Below are positions 7,912 to 14,511 of a stretch of 15,464 nucleotides of DNA, piece after piece; the stretch's first letter is position 1, and each line of letters starts with the position of its first letter. Position numbers and translations under genes: made by a program. Source of the DNA: Verrucomicrobia bacterium UBA1183 (GTDB lineage Bacteria > Verrucomicrobiota > Verrucomicrobiia > Opitutales > UBA9783); assembly GCA_002309885.1 (NCBI GenBank), contig DBYP01000021.1, positions 1-15,464 on the forward strand, given 5' to 3'. Under the pieces are notes generated by a model. It did no database searches. It was not told the origin of the DNA and was given only the letters and a program-made list of their open reading frames with translations.

Positions 7912-8880
7912 TTAGTCGTGTCTTACGATACAAGCCTGCTTGACGGATTTCATTTCTGGGAAAAGCTTGGCAAGATCCTTTTCGAGGGTGTCTTGCTTGA
8001 TGGACTTTAGGGCATCCCACTGGCGCAGGTTATGTTTTGTAATGCTGACGGTGTGATCAAATCCGAGGATGTATGCGGTGGCAATTCGATAGATAATCTC
8101 GGTAGGTGCTAGGCCGTAGACTTGATGCTCGAAGATATGCCGTAGCCGTGCCTGTTTGTCGGGAAAGAGGGCTTTGATTTTTGGGCTATTGTACAAACGC
8201 TTTACGATTTCGGTGATGTAAAGGCCGGATTTCATATACAGATCGATGAAGGTCTTCGTGGGGTCATCGAAACAGCCGGGGCATTCCTTTTCTAAATTAT
8301 CCACCATTTCTTGAACCAGCTTTTTCGGAGTAAAAATTTGGTTCGTTTTTTGAGGAGGAATGTAGTCGAAAATATCTTCTCCAGAAACATCTTCGAAATA
8401 GTTAGCCAAACGCGATTTCAAAGCTAGGAATTCCTGAATGGACTCGTTGAAGATGATAGGATCAAAATATCCATAGAAATGTTCTTTCTCGCCAGTATTT
8501 TCGTTGATGAAGTCACCACTGTCGCGCAACATTCTGAAATCAGCAGGTGTAATAGAAGTAACTTCTTTAAATACGTCTTCAGTCGTAATCGTATCAAAAT
8601 TCTCTAATCTTGTTTTCTCGGTACCGTAGGCCATCAAAAAGGAAGGAATTGTTCGGCAAAATCCACGCAAATAGTCGCGGGTTGTGTCCTCACAAACTTT
8701 TTTCTCTTTTTGGCATCTGTTGGTTATGGTCTTTTGAATGAACGTTTTTTCTGCTTCTTTTACCAAAGTTTCCGTTTGAGCATGAACGCTATCAAAGAGA
8801 GATTGTTTTGCTAATTCGATTTCATAATCGTACTTTTTGTTAATAATCCTTCCTGCTTCCAGAGTTGTTGCTTGCCCCAA
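7912..8880 (-). pseudogene. C-terminal fragment of a fused helicase/N6-adenine methylase RM protein
   Basis: The sequence matches the methylase-side segment of large fused DEAD-helicase/N6-MTase restriction enzymes. Markers are LAKQSLFDSVHAQTE (24-38), RDYLRGFCRTIPSFLMAYG (68-86), FDYIPPQKTNQIFTPKKLVQ (171-190) and DLYMKSGLYITEIVKRLY (213-230), then QVYGLAPTEIIYRIA (253-267). Family members run to roughly a thousand residues or more, with restriction-helicase domains before this part. Here only 322 codons remain, the first possible start is a TTG at 8880, no in-frame ATG occurs in the first 80 residues, and a TGA closes the frame near 8919. No NPPY catalytic motif is visible. The N-terminus has therefore been deleted, with the neighbouring membrane gene ending only about 100 bp upstream. 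Restriction activity is very unlikely. Confidence 0.72.
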
Positions 8881-8977
8881 AGCTTCCTTTTTTTTAAGAA
8901 GAACAGCATTCCCACATCAGTTAGTGGTGCTCCAAAAATAACCAAACTCTTTAATTTCAAAATTCAAAACATATGGA

Positions 8978-10249
8978 TCAAAACATTTCGGTATTTTGGA
9001 TTGGACTATGCTTATGTTTAAGTTTTATACTTTCACACAGTATAACTAGAAGCATAGGCAATATACCACTCTTTATACAGGAAGATAAAAATGAAGAACT
9101 TGTTAATGAGCCAAAACATAAGTTTACTGACATAAAAAAGTAAATAAGTAAGAATTGTCTATGGTAGTCAAACCAAACATCTAATACCCCCAAACAAAAT
9201 CCTAAAACAAGGATAAAAAATAATCCATTATAGCCAAAAAATAAATCTGCTTCCCCTAAAAAGTTCACAGCAAAAGACCATGCCCATCTTCTCTTATTTT
9301 TTAATGCTTCAAAATCTTTTTCTCCATTATAAAAAGCATATGCGCAAAATGTTCCAAAAGAAACCTTATCGTTATCTTTAGCACTAGGTAGTAAACGAGC
9401 GAACATTCTTTTTACCCAAAAAAGACCCTGCTTGGGTTTATCGGATTGTTTTAAACACAACATGGTCGCAGTTGGTTGTAAAGCCCACCTTTGAAAACCA
9501 GATCTTCCTCCTTGTGTTAGCGATCGTTGCCAAGAACACAAAGAGGATGCAATTACTAAAAATAATAGAAAAAAAATGAAACGTTTTATGTTAATATTCT
9601 TAATAAAAATTAATAAAAATACTGGGAAAATGATATTGGCAAAAAAACCAAAAGAAAATGTTTTATGCCGTGACAGAGAAGCAAAATACACAAATGTAAT
9701 AAGGAAATTTAATAACATAGATAATTTGTTCCTTTTTTCATAAAAAAATGAATTGAGTAAAAAAAAGATAGAAATGGAAAATATACAAGCAATAAAAATA
9801 GGGGAAAACCACCCATAACGGAAGATACCTTTATGAACCTGAAAATCATTCCAAATGTAATAAAAGCACAAATATACAAAGGCAAATAAATAAAAAACGT
9901 TAACAGTGGAAGAGAAATTATACCCTTTCGCCTCTTTCAACGAAGTTAGCACCGTATCTTTATTGCGAATTTTTGTAGAAAAAACTGCTAATTCTTTACC
10001 TGCAAACAACAAAAAAACACAAAAGAATAACCAACATATTCCCCTAAAAGATAATACATCGTCTACTCGTTTCCCATTATAGTCACTACCAAAATAAATA
10101 AGCAAAATAAGGGGATAGCATAAAGAAAATCCCAATCCCTGCAAAAAACCAATGGTTAACAAATGAACACCAGGTCTTTTCAATAGAAAGAGGCTATAAG
10201 ACATCAAAAGGAAGCTCAATATAAGAAGACAAATAGTATAATTCAACAT
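8978..10249 (-). CDS. Polytopic membrane protein, O-antigen/oligosaccharide polymerase-like
   Basis: The product has about 423 residues with roughly ten or eleven hydrophobic segments, many Phe/Tyr/Leu, and one larger loop (about 250-330) between membrane blocks. The loop holds SWQRSLTQGGRSGFQRW and later NKRRWAWSFAVNFLGEADLFFG. This topology, and Arg-Gly-rich loop residues flanked by Trp, fit Wzy or oligosaccharide repeat-unit polymerases, which join sugar repeat units at the periplasmic face. That family is defined more by topology than sequence, so the assignment is tentative. The ATG at 10249 is chosen because the upstream in-frame TTG at 10315 lies in IS30-derived sequence. AGGAGG sits only one base before this ATG, so the next codon (TTG, 10246) may be the real start. 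It is next to IS30 debris and in the same orientation. Confidence 0.6.
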   Translation of the reverse strand: MLNYTICLLILSFLLMSYSLFLLKRPGVHLLTIGFLQGLGFSLCYPLILLIYFGSDYNGKRVDDVLSFRGICWLFFCVFLLFAGKELAVFSTKIRNKDTVLTSLKEAKGYNFSSTVNVFYLFAFVYLCFYYIWNDFQVHKGIFRYGWFSPIFIACIFSISIFFLLNSFFYEKRNKLSMLLNFLITFVYFASLSRHKTFSFGFFANIIFPVFLLIFIKNINIKRFIFFLLFLVIASSLCSWQRSLTQGGRSGFQRWALQPTATMLCLKQSDKPKQGLFWVKRMFARLLPSAKDNDKVSFGTFCAYAFYNGEKDFEALKNKRRWAWSFAVNFLGEADLFFGYNGLFFILVLGFCLGVLDVWFDYHRQFLLIYFFMSVNLCFGSLTSSSFLSSCIKSGILPMLLVILCESIKLKHKHSPIQNTEMF

Positions 10250-10284
10250 GCCTCCTATAGAAAGATATAAATTAAAAATTTTCA

Positions 10285-10570
10285 AGTTCAAATAGTAGAA
10301 AGCTTTGAAGTGCAACCCCTAAGCTCGAAAAAGAACCCCGAAGCAGGGGATGCGAAACCCAAGCATTTTCTAGGTCTAGTGTTAAGTTTTTGTCGGCAAT
10401 CCGCGAAATACGCTGCGGTGTAAACAGTTTTCGTTTTCTTCGGGAAATACTGCCGTAGAAGGCGGTTCGTATTCTCATTTGTTCCGCGTTCCCAAGGGCT
10501 GTGCGGATGAGAAAAATACACTGGCGCATTCAAGCGGTTTGCGATGGTTTTATGGTTGGCAAATTCGGAC
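10285..10570 (-). pseudogene. IS30-family transposase, C-terminal remnant
   Basis: Minus-strand translation gives the classic IS30 tail: SSEFANHKTIANRL, then VYFSHPHSPWERGTNENTNR, LRQYFPKKT, and LNTRPRKCLGFASP. The final GVALQS appears only in another frame near 10300-10320, so the tail is frameshifted. The match stops abruptly near 10570, where the DDE first half should lie, and the hairpin cluster begins there. The upstream half of the element is missing. Confidence 0.8.
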
Positions 10571-10580
10571 GATGAATGTT

Positions 10581-10725
10581 TTGAGAGATTTTTTGTAAAA
10601 AATCCCTCAAGCTCCCTTAAAAGCAGGGCAGCGGCCCTGCACCCAAATCATTTTGCAACATTGTTGCAAAATAAAGAAAAAGTTTTTGAGGGGTTAAGGG
10701 AAACTTTTTTCAAAAAGTTCCCTTA
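10581..10725. repeat. Cluster of four hairpins
   Basis: Four palindromes occur in 145 bp. The first is 10581-10610, with 14-nt arms (TTGAGAGATTTTTT) matching at 13 of 14 positions around GT. The second is 10623-10640, GCAGGGC-AGCG-GCCCTGC. The third is 10650-10672, ATTTTGCAAC-ATT-GTTGCAAAAT, perfect over 10 bp. The fourth is 10695-10725, AAGGGAAACTTTTTT against AAAAAGTTCCCTT, with one bulged base. Similar hairpin groups occur as intergenic repeats in various genomes. The last can act as a terminator on either strand. Confidence 0.65.
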
Positions 10726-10729
10726 GAAT

Positions 10730-10864
10730 TTACTTCCATTCAAATTCCAGTACGGCGAATTTAAATTTGCAAACGGCTTCGTCACAACGATAAGATAGAG
10801 CCCCGGATTTTGTTGAATGTAGTTGGCCATCGACGGGATTTGGGCAAATGAATGGTAAAGACAT
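10730..10864 (-). CDS. Possible small cysteine-containing ORF (44 aa)
   Basis: A 44-codon frame runs from an ATG at 10864 to a TAA at 10730-10732, 72 bp after the end of the MATE gene and on the same strand. It contains FICPNP near the start and YRCDEAVCKFKF (25-36). The spacing is like a zinc-ribbon (as in Ogr/Delta-type phage proteins) with the second Cys lost. No Shine-Dalgarno site is seen. It may be a decayed gene end or chance. Confidence 0.22.
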   Translation of the reverse strand: MSLPFICPNPVDGQLHSTKSGALSYRCDEAVCKFKFAVLEFEWK

Positions 10865-10936
10865 TGGATGTTTTTTGAGAAATGAAGAAAAGCGGAGAGG
10901 ACTACGGGGCGTTTCTATGTGTACTTATTTCCATTA

Positions 10937-12331
10937 TTAGCTATATTTCATCCAACTTTTTTCGCTGCGCAAACGAAGAAGTAGGAGGAGGCCACGCACG
11001 CAGAAATCCACACAGAATGCTATCCAGATACCGACTAAGCCGTTATTTTTTACTAAAAGTAGCGCCAATGGTATGAAAACGAGCCATAAACAGGAGAGTG
11101 TAACCGTACTTGCAACAAATGTATCTTTTGCGCCTCTCAAAATACCCCCAATAACGAGTGCTGCAGCGAATAATGGCTCAGAAAAAAGCTCAATTCTCAA
11201 TATTGTAACGCTCAATTCCTGTGTTGCTGCATCTGGGGTAAGGCAAGCAAAAATAGAAGGTGCAAAGACATATAGAACAATACCTATCATTATTGCGATT
11301 GCTATCCCTAGTTTAACGGTTGCCCATGCGAATTTACGCGCAAGATCTTTTCGATGAGCTCCGAGAGCTTGGCCGATAAGTGTTGTGGCTGCAACCGATA
11401 TGCCAATTCCAGGAAGGCTACAAATTTGTTCTGTTGTAATTCCAAAAATATTTGCCGCAAGTGCAATGGTTCCGATAGGAGCAATAATACTTGTGATAAA
11501 AATATAGGTGCCATTTAATGCGATCGATTCTAAGGCGAGAGGGTATGAAATTTTAACGGCATCTTTTAAAATACTTTTTAAAATGCTTTGATAGTAAAAG
11601 TTAAAATGGAGCTTGGGCTGATTAAAAGCCTTTAAAAACATTATAGTTGCAATAATAATTTCCGAAAATGCCGTCCCAAGTGCAGCTCCGGTAACGCCCA
11701 AACCTGCTCCTGGAATGCGCAGTGAAAACGTTCCGATTTCAAAAATGTGTGTTGGCAAAATCATGAAATAATTGAAAATAACATCCAGTAAGCACAACAG
11801 GAAGTTGAGCATGCCTGGGGTTTTGGTATCACCTATACATTGGAGAGCAGCGGCCGAAAAAAGTCTCACCTGCATTATGGGGAAAAAACAAGCATAAATA
11901 AAAAAATAAGAGGAAGCTTTTTCACTAATTTTCGGTTCTGCTCCCAGTAACGAAGGTAGGCTCGAGCTTAAATAAATGCAAAAAATGGAAAACAAAACCG
12001 TAATTCCACAGCATATCATCAGACCTTCGCGAAAAATCTTTTTAGCTTGCTCCAGATCATCTGCACCAATGGCATGAGCAATTTGTACAGAAAAGCCTGT
12101 GTTGATAGCATAACAGAGCCCAATGACAATCCATATTGAAGAAAAAACGACACTAACCGCTGCAGTCGCCGATGCACCTAAGCTTCCGACCATCGCAGCA
12201 TCAATGTATTGCATGGCAACAGAGGCCCATTGAGCAAGAATTGCCGGCATCGCCAAACGCAATATCAGTGCGTAAATTTTCCGTTGACACGGTAATTCAT
12301 CGTTGCTCTTTAATATGTCTGCTAACTCCAT
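10937..12331 (-). CDS. MATE-family efflux transporter
   Basis: The protein has about 464 residues from the ATG at 12331; a GTG at 12358 would add nine. Neither start has a clear Shine-Dalgarno site. Twelve hydrophobic segments are arranged as two halves. Motifs numbered from the GTG form are LAMPAILAQWASVAMQYIDAAMVGSLG (35-61, given here as one helix pair), ALQCIGDTKTP (171-181), PGAGLGVTGAALGTAFSE, and the matching GGILRGAKDTF in the second half. MATE proteins export cationic drugs or metabolites in exchange for Na+ or H+; the substrate here cannot be told from sequence. The length and both signature regions are complete, so it is probably functional. It lies between the truncated DUF3987 gene and the hairpin cluster, and looks like an independent gene and not part of the mobile module. 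Confidence 0.9.
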   Translation of the reverse strand: MELADILKSNDELPCQRKIYALILRLAMPAILAQWASVAMQYIDAAMVGSLGASATAAVSVVFSSIWIVIGLCYAINTGFSVQIAHAIGADDLEQAKKIFREGLMICCGITVLFSIFCIYLSSSLPSLLGAEPKISEKASSYFFIYACFFPIMQVRLFSAAALQCIGDTKTPGMLNFLLCLLDVIFNYFMILPTHIFEIGTFSLRIPGAGLGVTGAALGTAFSEIIIATIMFLKAFNQPKLHFNFYYQSILKSILKDAVKISYPLALESIALNGTYIFITSIIAPIGTIALAANIFGITTEQICSLPGIGISVAATTLIGQALGAHRKDLARKFAWATVKLGIAIAIMIGIVLYVFAPSIFACLTPDAATQELSVTILRIELFSEPLFAAALVIGGILRGAKDTFVASTVTLSCLWLVFIPLALLLVKNNGLVGIWIAFCVDFCVRGLLLLLRLRSEKSWMKYS

Positions 12332-12367
12332 GAAATCACAATAATCTGACGGAATCACGCTATCTTT

Positions 12368-13081
12368 TTACCCCAATAAAAGCAAGTAGTTAAATAAATT
12401 TTTTCGCGGTAAAGTTTGTAATAAATACCCACGGGTGGAACCTGTAGTCCTCTTCACTTTACGTAGATAGATATGTTGTCCATTGTTACGTTCAATGGAG
12501 CAAGGATCTCCCGAAAACCCTTTCAGAAGCAAAGCTTCGTCCGTTACTCTGTCTTTGTAACATCCTGCGATAACATCAATAACTTTTCGTGCATCTGAAG
12601 AAGAATAACATGTACGCTCGTCATTTTCTGCTAGAACATTTGCAAGGCACTCTGAGGTAATATCTTCTACAAAGAGTTGAGGATGCTTTGATGGGCTTGC
12701 CTCTGACGAAACTGATGATGAACGTAACTCGCTATTTTTGTCATAAAATGGCTTTAATACCTGTTCAAAAATATTTGTTTTCCCGAAACAGCTTGGTGCA
12801 ATAAATAATCCATAGAGATTGATTGGTGTCACTAAGTTCGAATCAATCTTTACAGAAGTTTTTCTGAAGCAGGATGCAGCTGTTGCAAATAGCATCAACG
12901 GTGCGGAGAAGTCTATCGGAATTAGTTCAGCACGTTGCAATTCCAGTACGTAAGCTTGCAAGTCTTTAGGTAAACAATCCAGCGGAAATGTACTAGGTAT
13001 ATCTTCTTCCATTTGCAGATAACCGCTTTTTCTTGCACCTTCCATAAATTTTTCTGCTAACTCAGATACCATCTCAGACAT
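12368..13081 (-). CDS. DUF3987 protein, C-terminally truncated
   Basis: The ATG at 13081 is supported by AAGGGAGG five bases upstream, giving 237 residues. The region up to about residue 210 resembles DUF3987 (helicase/primase-like proteins of phages and integrative elements): PLDCLPKDLQAYVLE (33-47), FSAPLMLFATAAS (58-70), a degenerate P-loop APSCFGKT (95-102), EDITSECLANVL (139-150) and KGFSGDPCSIERN (187-199). The last about 27 residues diverge from the family and are encoded by the 26-bp inverted repeat at 12420-12445 and AT-rich DNA. Full-length members are usually 400 residues or more, so the second half is missing and activity is doubtful. Its start overlaps the end of the HTH gene by 8 nt (ATGTCTGA), suggesting translational coupling. 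Confidence 0.7.
   Translation of the reverse strand: MSEMVSELAEKFMEGARKSGYLQMEEDIPSTFPLDCLPKDLQAYVLELQRAELIPIDFSAPLMLFATAASCFRKTSVKIDSNLVTPINLYGLFIAPSCFGKTNIFEQVLKPFYDKNSELRSSSVSSEASPSKHPQLFVEDITSECLANVLAENDERTCYSSSDARKVIDVIAGCYKDRVTDEALLLKGFSGDPCSIERNNGQHIYLRKVKRTTGSTRGYLLQTLPRKNLFNYLLLLG
12420..12445 (-). repeat. 26-bp inverted repeat, left copy
   Basis: On the minus strand it reads ACAGGTTCCACCCGTGGGTA then TTTATT. It matches 14393-14418 on the plus strand at 23 of 26 positions. It coincides with the point where the DUF3987 reading frame stops resembling its family. Confidence 0.55.
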
Positions 13082-13298
13082 GATAACCTCCCTTCTTGTG
13101 TAAATTGCAGTCATTTTTAGTATCCTCCATCGCTTGAGCAATGAATTCATCCAAATCTTCCTGCCGAAATTTCCGCAGACGCCCCAGCTTAACCGACTTC
13201 AACGGGTAACGTTTCGTCGATAACCAAACCGCTATCGTGTTCGGTTTTACGCCTAGGTATTCCGCAGCTTCATTAATTGACAATAATTGATTTTTCAT
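13074..13298 (-). CDS. AlpA/excisionase-like helix-turn-helix protein
   Basis: This 74-residue protein has a MerR-like (HTH_17) winged helix: LLSINEAAEYLGVKPNTIAV (5-24), then RYPLKSVKLGRLRKFRQEDLDEFI (30-53). That is the pattern of AlpA/Xis-type DNA-binding proteins encoded by integrative elements, which regulate or assist excision. It overlaps the DUF3987 start by 8 nt, so the two form one unit. The ATG at 13298 has only a weak AAGG close by. A consensus AGGAGG lies 16 nt farther up, inside the left end of the adjacent IS, and is better placed for an 11-codon ORF starting at 13308. Because the IS ends at 13313, the original promoter has been displaced. Confidence 0.82.
   Translation of the reverse strand: MKNQLLSINEAAEYLGVKPNTIAVWLSTKRYPLKSVKLGRLRKFRQEDLDEFIAQAMEDTKNDCNLHKKGGYHV
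13087..13094 (-). promoter_or_regulatory. Ribosome binding site for the DUF3987 gene
   Basis: AAGGGAGG on the minus strand, five bases before the ATG at 13081. It decides the start against the longer frame from 13150 and lies inside the coding end of the HTH gene. Confidence 0.7.
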
Positions 13299-13312
13299 AT
13301 ACCTTCATAATA

Positions 13313-13330
13313 AACCTCCTGCAAAAGTCG
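13313..13330 (+). repeat. IS left terminal inverted repeat
   Basis: Eighteen bases, differing from the right end at two positions. On the minus strand this end reads GCAGGAGGTT, creating a consensus Shine-Dalgarno sequence pointing out toward the HTH gene; the right end has GCAGGAAGTC instead. Confidence 0.8.
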
Positions 13331-13380
13331 CCGTTCATTGAATAACATATAACATCGTAAAGAGATCGCCAAAAAAGAAA

Positions 13381-13405
13381 AGCATGCTTAAAAATAAAGC
13401 ATGCT
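13381..13405. promoter_or_regulatory. Hairpin covering the transposase start codon
   Basis: AGCATGCTT (13381-13389) and AAGCATGCT (13397-13405) form a perfect 9-bp stem with a 7-nt loop. The presumed transposase ATG (13401-13403) lies in the right arm. On the minus strand the hairpin is followed by a T-rich run (complement of 13369-13380), so it could also terminate transcription in that direction. Confidence 0.6.
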
Positions 13406-14212
13406 ACGAAACATCACGAATAAGGATTGTTTACAAAGAATCACAGGAGTCAAGTATGAAACTTTCAAAAATTTGTTAGCAGACTCAATCGCTCATGGGA
13501 AGCGACACAGAAGCGGAAGCGTGTTTCTGGGCGACCGTACGGAGTTGGGGCGTTGCGCGAACATTTGCTGTTGCTGTTGATTTACTATCGAACGTACACG
13601 ACGCATTTGTTTTTGGCACAAATTTTCAAGGTGGACGAGACGACAATTTGCCGAGCAATCAAGCGGGTTGCGCCGCTTGCAGAGCGGATTTTGAAAATAA
13701 AACCGGAAAAATTATTGAGCGAAAACGGTCTGCAATTATTGATCGTAGACGCTACCGAGCAGCGGATTGAACGGCCGAAAAATCAACGTGATTATTACTC
13801 GGGCAAAAAGCACGCCCATACGATTAAGACAGAGATTATAACCGATCACAAAGGACGAATTTTACGGGTATCTAAGCCGTATGAAGGACGTGTTCACGAC
13901 TTTAACATTCGTAAAACCGAGGGCCCATTACCAGCGGCCCCAATTTTGGCGGATTCTGGCTATCAAAGCCTTCAAAACGAACATTCGGCTAGAGTAATTT
14001 TACCGAAGAAAAAGCCGAAAAACGGCTCCCTGGGCGACATTGAAAAAGCTGAAAACAAAAAGCTTTCCCGTCGTCGAATTGTTGTTGAACATGTCTTTGC
14101 ACATCTCAAAAAATGGCAAATCCTGGCCGATCGTTATCGCGGCCGTCTCGACCTCTATGCCCAAATTTTCCAAACCATCGCCGGAATTTACAACCTATCC
14201 TTCATTAAATAG
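13401..14212 (+). CDS. IS5-family transposase made by -1 frameshift
   Basis: Frame A starts at the ATG at 13401 (MLRNITNKDCLQRITGVKYE, then TFKNL) and by itself stops at 13580. Frame B is open from 13460 to 14212. A -1 shift at the heptamer 13469-13475 joins them as TGVKYETFKNL-VSRLNRSWEA, which restores the usual N-terminal pattern of this family. The product is 270 residues. In it lie an HTH (about 70-90, FLAQIFKVDETTICRAIKRV) and the DDE triad: D117 in LIVDATEQRIERP, D185 in ILADSGYQ and E230 in RIVVEHVFAHLKKW. The spacing is typical for DDE_Tnp_4 IS5 transposases. The start ATG has an in-frame TAA two codons upstream, so no earlier start is possible. A one-base mutation instead of programmed shifting cannot be excluded. 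Confidence 0.8.
13469..13475 (+). other. Slippery heptamer A AAT TTG
   Basis: In the zero frame set by the ATG at 13401 the heptamer is parsed A-AAT-TTG, a canonical X-XXY-YYZ -1 frameshift site. Thirteen bases downstream TCGCT (13489-13493) can pair with AGCGA (13501-13505), a small candidate stimulatory stem. Confidence 0.6.
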
Positions 14213-14254
14213 CACAACCACTGCCTCCAGTGGACGTTACCTATTTTTATAAAA

Positions 14255-14272
14255 CGACTTTTGCAGGAAGTC
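14255..14272 (-). repeat. IS right terminal inverted repeat
   Basis: CGACTTTTGCAGGAAGTC; its inner 13 bases are the exact complement of the left end. Confidence 0.8.
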
Positions 14273-14274
14273 TA

Positions 14275-14384
14275 ATGAGTGAGAGCACCCTGCAAACTTT
14301 GGTCGTGGATACCACCGGACAACGCATTGAAAGGCCCAAAATTCAGCGCGATTATTATTCGGGCAAAAAGCACACCCACACGAT
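14275..14384 (+). pseudogene. Relic of a second, related IS5 transposase
   Basis: Translation gives LQTLVVDTTGQRIERPKIQR, then DYYSGKKHTHTI, the segment around the first catalytic Asp of the neighbouring transposase (LQLLIVDATEQRIERPKNQR). The DNA is clearly diverged from 13736-13840, so it comes from a different copy. Neither end of a transposase remains; the frame starts at an ATG at 14275, right at the intact IS, and leaves the homology near 14384. Confidence 0.78.
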
Positions 14385-14392
14385 AGATATTC

Positions 14393-14418
14393 ACAGGTGC
14401 CACCCGTGAGTATCTATT
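14393..14418 (+). repeat. 26-bp inverted repeat, right copy
   Basis: It reads ACAGGTGCCACCCGTGAGTA then TCTATT and matches the left copy at 23 of 26 positions. The DNA around it (14385-14413) can itself fold, GATATTCAC pairing with GTGAGTATC with one wobble, and is followed by a T-rich stretch. It lies immediately after the IS relic. Confidence 0.55.
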
Positions 14419-14474
14419 TCTGTTGTTTTTTCGATTTTCTCAAAGTTGAAGTTACAAATTTTTTCATTTTTAAA

Positions 14475-14504
14475 TTGCCGAATTGTTAAAAATCTTTTGA
14501 TAAT
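14475..14504 (+). promoter_or_regulatory. Candidate promoter of the methyltransferase gene
   Basis: TTGCCG (14475-14480) and GATAAT (14499-14504) are 18 bp apart. The -10 box ends only 7 bp before the ATG at 14512 and no Shine-Dalgarno site is present, so a leaderless transcript would be expected. Confidence 0.3.
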
Positions 14505-14511
14505 AGCTGCC

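Larger units (their letters stand above)
13313..14272 (+). mobile_element. Complete IS5-type insertion sequence, 960 bp
   Basis: The ends AACCTCCTGCAAAAGTCG (13313-13330) and CGACTTTTGCAGGAAGTC (14255-14272) are inverted repeats matching at 16 of 18 positions, with the inner 13 perfect. The element is flanked on both sides by TA (13311-13312 and 14273-14274), a possible 2-bp target duplication. It carries one frameshifted transposase with all three DDE residues. It has landed beside the HTH gene and abuts an older related IS relic. Confidence 0.82.

Noticed and set aside
7799..8020. 73-residue minus-strand ORF over the TGTGACA cluster
   Set aside because: Overlaps the RM fragment in another frame and is built from the repeats.
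10882..11076. 64-residue plus-strand ORF
   Set aside because: Overlaps the conserved 3' end of the MATE gene antisense and shows no family features.
13495..13770. 91-residue ORF inside the IS
   Set aside because: Out of frame with the transposase and without family resemblance; a shadow of the real gene.
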